64,000 nucleotides of DNA, taken from Clarkia xantiana subsp. parviflora (Eukaryota; Streptophyta; Magnoliopsida; Myrtales; Onagraceae). Shown in pieces: positions 56,779 to 64,000 of the stretch (position 1 is the first letter of the stretch; each line of letters starts with the position of its first letter). The stretch is from the NCBI GenBank assembly GCA_036873135.1, contig JAPTYO010000018.1, positions 12,267,503 to 12,331,502 on the forward strand, given 5' to 3'. Position numbers and translations under genes: made by a program. The notes under the pieces were generated by a model, which was not told where the DNA came from, did not search any database, and was given only the letters and a program-made list of their open reading frames with translations.

Positions 56779-57726
56779 TGTTTGACTTAAAATCTGACCT
56801 ATGGCGAAATACGTTTTGAAAATGTGGATTTTGAAAAGAACGGATTAAACGCTTAAGTATTAAATCGACCTACGATTAGAAATTCGAGTTCGGGGGTTCT
56901 GTTACGAATGAAAAAAAAAACTTATAATTACGCCCTTTCGATACTCTGTTAACCTATTTGCCATCTTTATTCTTTAAATACATGTTACATCAGATTAATC
57001 TAACGATGTAAAAATTTATTCGATTTTTTATCCAATGCAAAAATTATTATCAAATATTAAGTAAGTCTGAAAAACTAATTACAATCTATAACTCCTAACT
57101 AAGAAGAAATCTAAATATCAAAATTATTTCGCATGCTTAGATCAAAACACAACCTAACATACATGCATACATAAATTAATCGATTAAATCTTATACTCCA
57201 TTAAATTTAATCTAGTTACTCTAAAAACTCTCTAATTAATTATGATATAATAATAATATAGTAAATTTAGAAAATAATGAATAATAAAATATATAAAAAA
57301 ATAAAAAAAAAAAGGGAAGGAAAGAAAGGACGCTCCACCTGGGAACGGTTTCAGCATGAAGGACAGCAGCAGCTAGACAGTGGCGAGAATTTCTTGTATA
57401 CATCGGCTTCACCACGTGGCGCTGACGTGTTGCCCCTTCAACCAATCAAATCGTGACATGTGGCAAGTGAGAGAGTGGACAAAGACATATGTCACAATTT
57501 GATTGGTTGAAGGGGCAACACGTCAGCGCCACGTGGTGAAGCCGATGTATACAAGAATTTCTCGACAGTGGCAACGAAACCAGCAACAACGGCACAGCGG
57601 TGAGCCTCCGGTGGTGGGAACGGAGATCAAGACGGTGACGACTGGATAGTGGAGAGCGACCAGCGGCGAGCTCCTTGCCGGCGTAGCGGAAGGGACTGAA
57701 ACGCAGGGATCACATGAGCACGGGAC
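56779..57726 (-). mobile_element. LTR-C, third LTR of the A/B group (partial)
   Basis: On the minus strand it ends '...ggtcagattttaagtcaaaca' and shows the AT-rich right part of LTR-A/B in reverse, including the 'agaacccccgaactcgaatttc' block. Then, toward higher coordinates, comes a GC-rich core (57330-57720) unrelated to those of A and B. The core border reads CCCAG|GTGGAGC on the minus strand (about 57338). The left half is cut off by gypsy-2 at 57727. No PBS follows its end, so it is a solo LTR or a 3' LTR. Confidence 0.75.
57385..57563. mobile_element. MITE of 179 bp with 9-bp TSD
   Basis: Terminal inverted repeats of about 80 bp start GAGAA(T/A)TTCTTGTATACATC, contain 'ccacgtggcgctgacgtgtt', and are separated by about 20 bp. 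The flanks 57376-57384 and 57564-57572 are both GACAGTGGC. A 9-bp TSD points to a Mutator-like MITE, of a family different from the one at 19410. It is inserted in the GC-rich core of LTR-C. Confidence 0.9.
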
Positions 57727-58487
57727 TGATGGATCACGGGTGAAGCTCCGTTACGTCCTTGACGGAAAGCTTTGGACTCCTGGGCTCCGCGTAATCCTGC
57801 AAAAGGGGATGACCTGGGTGGTGACCCAGAATCCCTCTCCGATGCTTAAATGAGTATGGTGATCAATGGGGTGGTAAGCAAAAAGTCTAAGTTCGTATTA
57901 GATGGTGGTTTTCTGAGGTAATTTCCTCCTTTATATAGGAGGGGAAGTTACTCAGTTACCTGTTACTGCGCCTGGCAGTTTTACCCATGATTCCGTGTAT
58001 CTCGCCACAATTCCACATATCTCGGTCGGGATTCCGTATATCTCGCCCCACGCTCCGCGTATCTTGCCCGTACTCCGCGTATCTCGGGCACGCCCTGCGT
58101 ATCTCGGGGGATTTATCTTTATCTCTAACCGTCTCCCGCTACTCTATCTAGTAGGCAGGTTTCTCGGTCTTTATCCTCTGATCACAAGTCCCGACTCCTG
58201 TCGAAGACTCCAGAGTTGTCTCATTCTAGATCATCACCCAGGACCTTCAGTCTCTACGGGACAGGTCCAGCCTCTGCGGGGCTTTATTATCGGGGCCTTT
58301 ACTAAGGCATATCGGGGCCTACTCAGAGGCTTCTCATCGGGAGCATTCAGCTCATACATCGGGACCGCTAAAGTCGGGACCCTTCGTGCTGGGCCTCTGG
58401 GCCTTCTAGGCTTTTCACGAGGCCCACTGGACCTACTCGCCGTCCATTGGCTGTTAACGGAGCTAACGATTACATCGGAACCCATCA
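57727..58487 (-). mobile_element. 3' LTR of gypsy-2
   Basis: On the element strand TGATGGGTTCCGATGTAATCG...CCCGTGATCCATCA, about 761 bp. Same family as gypsy-1 and the solo LTR in H. 'ctcctatataaaggagg' (element strand) is a TATA-like box. Outer flank GGGAC (57722-57726) is the putative TSD; the partner lies outside the window. Confidence 0.9.
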
Positions 58488-58660
58488 TTTGCCCCTAAGA
58501 CATGGGGGACTTTTAGTTCGTCATGTCTTTTAATTCAGCTCTTCTGACCTCGTTGTCGGAGGTTTTTGTTTTCATACCTTCCGATACCACCGTCGGAGGC
58601 TTTTGTCTTCATACCTTCCAATACCACCGTCGGAGGCTTTTGCTTTGCGTGTGATCGTTG
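58488..58660 (-). repeat. PPT and 50-bp tandem repeats of gypsy-2
   Basis: On the element strand 'cttaggggcaaa' before the 3' LTR is the PPT. About 58545-58640 holds two and a half units of 'cgtcggaggcttttgtcttcataccttccgataccac'. Confidence 0.7.
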
Positions 58661-58927
58661 TATAATAGAGTCTCTTACTCATGATTACTTCGGGCCCACC
58701 AGACCCCATGGGCAGTTGCCAAATCCGAGGAGACTCCTCGGTTACTGCAGCATTAAATGCTGGGATTATGAAACGATGCTTACATCAGCGTGACTGTTGC
58801 TTTCTGAAAAAGTACTCATTACGTCACCAACGTCTTTTCTGTACCGTCCCTCGGTCTTCGACGGTCAAGATTGAATCGTTTCGTCTTCAACGGTCCAGAT
58901 TAAGTCCGTCCAGTTTGTCCTTCTGCT

Positions 58928-58935
58928 TATAAAAG
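58928..58935 (+). promoter_or_regulatory. TATA box of the antisense gene in gypsy-2
   Basis: TATAAAAG in 'ctgcttataaaagctaag', a textbook plant core promoter. It lies about 125 bp upstream of an ATG, with a plausible start site around 58958-58968. It points away from the 3' LTR and toward pol, on the strand opposite to the element. Confidence 0.65.
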
Positions 58936-59052
58936 CTAAGACCCTGGCACTATTCTTCTTCACTGTCTCCATTTTTGGAAGTGCATCCATTTTTGAACTC
59001 GAAGTTTCTTCTCCCCGTGTCTTTTGCTCTTCAAGTGATTCAAGACTTGACC

Positions 59053-59460
59053 ATGTCTGGTAAGGTTTCCTTCTCTATTGTTTGCCTTCATCTTTACTTA
59101 ACTTGATGGTAGTTTTCCGAATAAACCTAACATTCCTTTCAATGGCTGATTTCAGATAGTGGATCTGGTTTCGAGGGAAGGAAGCCTTTCAACTTCGACT
59201 ATGCTCTGAACGAAATTTTCAGCACTACTTATGATGCAGCTCTCCGGGAAGGATGTATCATTTCCACCAAAGAGGCCGATGCTCAAGGCCGGAAATGCAT
59301 ACCACAAGTTCAGAGTAAAGAGGGGCTACTTCTTCATCGGAAACTCCTCGATCCCATGATTCCGATAGTCATTCCTCCAACGGCTGACCCTGTGGAGCCT
59401 TCTGCCACTGACTTCGTGGACCCAACTCCTGTTGATGCCGCCAGTAAGGACCAAGGTTAA
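59053..59460 (+). CDS. Spliced antisense accessory gene of gypsy-2 (about 103 residues)
   Basis: Two exons: 59053-59059 (ATGTCTG) and 59156-59460. They flank a 96-bp intron with GTAAGG at its start and TTTCAG at its end. Joined they are 312 bp, exactly in frame, ending in TAA. The protein starts MSDSGSGFEGRKPFNFDY; it is rich in Asp and Pro at its C-terminus ('PPTADPVEP', 'FVDPTPVDA') and has no domain or membrane segment I recognise. It has its own TATA box at 58928. Antisense ORFs between pol and the 3' LTR are known in Tat-lineage elements (for example Grande and Retand), so this is probably the equivalent. A further donor-like CAAG|GTTAA at the stop leaves a longer spliced form possible. 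Its role is unknown. Confidence 0.6.
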
Positions 59461-60298
59461 TGCTCTATATTTTTAGTCCTTGTAGTCTTTCTCCTTGATC
59501 TCTTGTATTGAACCTCTTTGGCCTTCTGGCCTTTATATAAGCAGTTTCTTTCCATCTGTTTTGGCACCGATACTCGTTTGCATTTATCTAAAGCGGCTTT
59601 AAATTCGTTACTCAGAACGTTCCGATGCGCCTTTTAAAATGACTTCCTACGTCCTTCCGACGTTTTACTCGAGATTTTACCGTTTAAGGTTTCTTGTCCA
59701 AAATCGGGACTTCACCACTTCAGGCTTCTCGTCCAAAATCGGGACTTCACCACTTAAGGCTTCTCGTCCAAAATCGGGACTTCACCACTTAAGGCTTCTC
59801 GTCCATGCCTTTCAAGGCCATTTTCACACCCCTTAGGGCTTTTATTGCGTCTCTACTGGACGGCTTAATCGTACCCTTTAAGGCTTTTTGCCGCATCATA
59901 TAGACGACTTACGCGGACCTGTTAAGGCTTTTCCGTACCCGTTAAGGCTTTTGGCCGCATCATATAGACGACTTACGCGGACCCATCAGGGCCTTTTCAT
60001 ACCTAGGCTTTTGGTTGCATCATATAGACGACTTACGTGTACCCCGTAGGGCTTTTGTCCATACCCGTTAAGGCTTTGGGCCGCATCATATAGACGACTT
60101 ACGCATACCTCGGAAGGCTTTTATCGTACCTCGGAAGGCTTTTGTCGCGTCCTTTCGGACGTCTTACTAACAGTTAGAATACATCTAAAAGCAATTTGAT
60201 CGGAAGTAACTTCTTTTATTCATAAATAATTCAAATCAAAACAGGCTTACATCGGATCTTATTGATAGATAATTTGCACCTTTCACGGCGGCTTAATA
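59461..60298 (-). repeat. 3' untranslated region of gypsy-2 with tandem repeats
   Basis: After a spacer, 59690-59810 has three units of 'cttctcgtccaaaatcgggacttcaccacttaagg' (about 36 bp). 59875-60130 has four units of about 60 bp with 'gcatcatatagacgacttacg' and 'gttaaggctttt'. Then comes non-repetitive sequence up to the pol stop. No frames of interest. Confidence 0.75.
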
Positions 60299-63200
60299 TC
60301 AAACATGATACTTCTTCAAGTGTTCGCCACTGAAGGAATGCTTCAACATCTTGCCATCAAGGTCCTCTAGCCTGTATGCATTGGGTGCTGGCATCCCTAC
60401 GATCTTGTAAGGTCCCTCCCATTTTGGTGATAGCTTGTTGATCCGATCTTGGTGAACGAACTCGTTCCTCCGCCAGACAAGTTCTCCAACGAAGAATTGT
60501 CGGGACCTGACACGCCGATTGTAATATCGGGCTGTTACCATACGCATTCGGGCCTGAACTTCATCAACCTTCCATCTTTTCTCCTCGAGTAAGTCTAAGT
60601 CTAGACGCCTCATTTCCTCGTTTGTCAGAGGCTCGTAATATTTCGCGCGGTGGGACGCCACCACTATTTCCACGGGAGCGACTGCCTCCGTGCCATAGAC
60701 CAGGCCAAACGGAGTTTCTCCTGTTGATTGCTTGGGTGTTGTTCTCACAGCCCACAGCACGTTCTCCAGCTCATCCAGCCAATAGCCCTGTAAGGCATAG
60801 ACTCTCTTCTTCAAGCCATCCATCACGATCTTGTTGGCTGATTCTACCTGGCCATTGGTTTGAGCGTGGCGGACTGAAGCGGTCCGATGTTCGGTGTTCA
60901 ACTCTTCCAGGTACTCCTTCAACTGAGTCCCATTGAACGGAGGGCCGTTGTCGCTGATCAAAACTCGAGGGACCCCGTACCGGGATACGATTTGAGTTTG
61001 AAGGAACTTGAGGATCTGCTGCCCCGTCGTTCTAGCTAATGCTTTAGCTTCTATCCACTTTGAGAAGTAGTCGATGGCCACGAGCAAGTACTTGCACTGA
61101 CCCTTCGCTTGGGGAAGAGGTCCCACCAAATCAATCCCCCATTGCGCGAAGGGCCATGCACTCCTGATGGGCATTAAGTCCGCGGCGGGAGCCACGATAT
61201 TTGGAGCGTACCTCTGGCATGCATCACAGGATCGGACCATCGCGGTCGCTTCCTTGTTCATCGAGGGCCAATAGTAGCCTAAGTTCAATGCCTTCCTCAC
61301 TAGAGATCGGGCCCCTTCATGGCAGGCCGCAACTCCTTCGTGTAGCTCCCTCAGGATCCGATTTGTGTCAGGCTCTGCTACGCATTTTAGAAAAGGCTTT
61401 ACATACCCTTTTTTGTATAACTGGTTGTCCACCATCGCGTAGTTGTCCGCAATCCGCCGCAACCTGACAGCTGCCACCTTGTCATCGGGGAGTGTCCCTG
61501 TAGTCAGATACGTGACCATCGGGGTCATTCACGTGGGCTTCCCTTCTTCCTCCGATCTTGTCTCAATAGCGCAGACCTCCGCCGGATCGATGTTTGAGAT
61601 AATCACCTTTTCTAGGAAATGTACCTTCCGATTCTCCTCGGGGGCCACTCCAAGGGCAAACTTGCTCAAGGCATCCGCTTCCGCGTTTTCTTCCCTCGGG
61701 ATCGCCTCAATGTTGAAGCTTTTGAAGCTTCCCTTCAAAGTCTGCACCTCGTGCAAATACTTTTTCATTATCGGGCTCCTGGCTTCGTAGTTCCCCTGGA
61801 CCTGATTCACGATCAGACTGGCATCGCACTTCACTTTCAAATGACCGACCCCCGTACCCTTGGCAATCTTAAGGCCTGTGATGAGAGCTTCATACTCCGC
61901 TTCGTTGTTGGTGGCTTTGAACGTCAACGCCAAGGCATATCGTAGGGGCTCGCCTCCACCGGGAGGTATCAATATGAATCCTGCCCCCGAGCCTTCTACA
62001 CTCGATGAACCATCAGTGTACATCTCCCAAGTGTTCTCCTCATTTGGCTGTTCTGGCTGTTGTTCTGTTGTCGGGACTTCTTCCATGGTTGCCCCCTCTG
62101 CGGGACCCGTTACTTCCAGATCGGGTGCCGTAGACTCAGCTATAAAATCTGCCAATGCCTGGCCCTTAATTGCGGTTCTCGGAGCGAAATGAATACGGAA
62201 CTCCGTCAGCTCGATGGCCCATTTTACCAATCTCCCCGACGCCTCCGGTCGGTTCAAAAAGTGTTTCAGGGGCTGATTAGTCAATACCGTGACTTCATGG
62301 GCATGGAAGTAAGGTCGTAGCTTTCGAGCGGCAATAATCAACGCGAAGAGATACTTCTCAATAGCGGGATAGTTTATTTCAGACTTGGCAAACGCCTTGC
62401 TTACATAATAGATAGGCACTTGGTTGCCCTTGACAATTTTAATCAAAACATAACTAACAGCCACATCAGAAACTGCCAAATAGAGATAAAGCGGCTCGCC
62501 TGGAACTGGCTTTGCCAACGGCGGAAGGGTACGGAGGTGTTGATTGAGTGCCTGGAACGCCTCCTCGCACTTGTCGGTCCATTCAAATTTCTTGTGGGCC
62601 CTCAGCACATCAAAAAATGGCATGGCTCGATCACTCGCCTTGGATAGGAAGCGATTCATCGCGGCCAACCGGCCATTCAGCACCTGAACCTCCCGATGAG
62701 TCTTCGGGGACTGCATCTCCTCGATTGCTCGCAGCTTCTCGGGATTCACCTCGATTCCTCTCTGGCTCACCATGAACCCTAGGAACTTCCCCGAGTTTAC
62801 CCCAAAAGCACATTTGTCGGGGTTCAGCCGAACCTGATGGAACTTCATCCGCTCAAATGCTGCCGCCAAGTTCTGGACATGGTCTCCTGCCTGTCGGGAT
62901 TTCACCAGCATGTCATCCACGTATGCCTCCATGGTTTTCCCCAACATGTCTCCGAACAACTTGTTCACCATTCGCTGGTAAGTCGCTCCGGCATTGATCA
63001 ATCCGAAGGGCATCACGTCGTAATGGTAGACGTGACTGTCGGCATAGAAGGCCGTATGGGGGGCATCCTCCTTCGCCATTTTGATCTGGTTATACCCGGA
63101 ATAGGCATCCATGAAGCTCAGCAGCTCATGTCCTGATGTGGCATCCACCAGCTGGTCAATCCTCGGGAGCGGGTAGCAATCCTTCGGGCAAGCCTTGTTC

Positions 63201-63997
63201 AAGTCGCGGAAATCGACACACATCCGCCACTTCCCGTTACTCTTTCGCACCAGGACTGGGTTAGCCACCCAAGTTTGGAATCGGAGCTCCTTAATGAATC
63301 CAGCATCGAGCAGTCTGTCCACCTCTTGCTGGATCGCGATCCTCTTGTCTGCGCCCATCGGACGTCTTCTCTGCGCGATAGGCTTGATCGCGGGGTCTAT
63401 CTTCAGCTCGTGCACTATCACGTCGGGGCTGATTCCTGGCATATCACTCGGGGACCAGGCAAACAGCTCCTTAAACTCCTTCAGGAGCTCGATCAACTCT
63501 TTGGCTCTTTCGTCCGACAGAGCAGACCCGATCTTCACCTTCCTCTGAGGCCCATCGATCTCAACTTCCTTCAAATCCTCCATGGGGGCGGGACGCCCAT
63601 ACTCCTCTCGAGGATCAGCATCAGTCTGAAGGACAGTCATGGCCTCCCTCCTTCTCCGTCGGGTGGCGTTAACGTAGCATTTCCGCGATGCCACTTGGTC
63701 ACCCTTGACCTCTCCGACCCCATTGTCAGTCGGGAACTTCATCTTCTGGTGGACCGTCGAGGCGACTGCCATGAGAGGATTGATAGTGGTCCTCCCGATA
63801 ATAGCGTTGTATGCCCCCGCAGACTCCACGACAACGAAATCTACGTTTCGCTTCTCCATCTTCCAGTCACTACCAAACTCCACCGGTAAGGTAATCATTC
63901 CCAGCGGGTAAGAGGTGGAACCAGAGAATCCTACCATCGGGAAGTCCACCTGTGTGAGGTCCTTCTTCGTCTTTCCCATGGCTTCCAGAGCGTCCAT
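60299..63997 (-). pseudogene. pol: Pol of gypsy-2, one in-frame stop, runs off the window
   Basis: Closely similar in order and sequence to gypsy-1 pol. The piece in the window begins just after the protease active site ('MDALEAMGKTKKDL'), then RT with 'EAYVDDMLV', gypsy RNase H ('LYLAVSDVAVSYVLIK'), archaeal-type RNase H ('MYTDGSSSVEGSGAG'), and integrase (HHCC finger, 'GIDLVGPLP', 'SDNGPPFNG', 'GQVESANK', 'WEGPYKIVG'). Frame 61529-63997 ends at TGA, and 60299-61528 resumes directly after it in the same register. Gypsy-1 has Trp (TGG) there, so a single base change made the stop, between RNase H and integrase. Otherwise the frame is clean. Gag and the 5' LTR are to the right of the window. 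Confidence 0.93.
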
Positions 63998-64000
63998 GAA

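Noticed and set aside
58234..58488. Plus/minus frames in the gypsy-2 LTR as a possible gene
   Set aside because: They lie inside an LTR with clear termini and have no domain.
59640..60180. Regular short repeats with intervening sequence that resemble a CRISPR array
   Set aside because: Spacers are not unique and of even size, the repeats are imperfect, and the context is a plant retrotransposon 3' region. They are ordinary tandem repeats.
60622..63911. Plus-strand frames opposite gypsy-2 pol
   Set aside because: Antisense shadows of pol.
1..64000. tRNA, rRNA or other structured RNA genes
   Set aside because: I looked for tRNA-like A and B boxes and rRNA words and saw none. The tRNA-like pieces are retrotransposon primer-binding sites.

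Overview
The window is repeat-rich nuclear DNA of a flowering plant, most likely a eudicot. I find no confidently recognisable cellular gene. Almost every base belongs to a nested pile of LTR retrotransposons, with two MITEs and one probable organellar DNA insertion. Element borders were placed by matching TG...CA termini, primer-binding sites (PBS), polypurine tracts (PPT) and target-site duplications (TSD). Borders may be off by a base or two.

Layout. 1-2249: non-coding interior and short LTR of a minus-strand copia-like element. 2251-3010: an AT-rich tandem duplication. 3448-6944: element E (Ty1-copia, plus), cut off in its protease. 6945-17497: element D (Ty3-gypsy, minus), with gag and protease but no RT or integrase, and a 6-kb non-coding tail full of short repeats. 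17498-24815: element F (Ty1-copia, minus), interrupted by a 521-bp hairpin MITE with a 9-bp TSD. 24816-27208: remains of element G, plus an integrase scrap in the opposite orientation. 27209-28277: possible host DNA. 28283-37527: element H (Ty1-copia, plus), complete from LTR to LTR with TSD CTTTC. H carries a probable organellar insertion in its 5' LTR and a gypsy solo LTR (TSD CCATG) in its 3' region.

37595-56531 is a giant composite bounded by TSD CCAAA. It consists of two related non-autonomous elements (A and B) with 1.3-1.45 kb LTRs and tRNA-Arg-type PBSs. They are joined through an inverted segment. A contains most of a Tat-type Ty3-gypsy element (gypsy-1, minus, 39326-46199), whose pol is a 1475-residue open frame. 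56779-57726 is a third LTR of the A/B group (minus), carrying a 179-bp MITE. From 57727 to the window end lies gypsy-2 (minus), a close relative of gypsy-1. Between its pol and 3' LTR it has a small divergently oriented gene, with a TATA box and one intron, encoding about 103 residues.

How the parts relate. The gypsy elements encode the usual gag, protease, RT, two RNase H domains and integrase. Elements A, B and D have no polymerase of their own and would need such enzymes in trans. The copia copies E, F, G and H are relatives that have lost or degraded gag to integrase. The most novel-looking points are the spliced antisense accessory gene of gypsy-2, the modular A/B/C LTRs with a GC-rich exon-like core ending in a splice-donor-like CAG|GT, and the chimeric A-B structure under one TSD.
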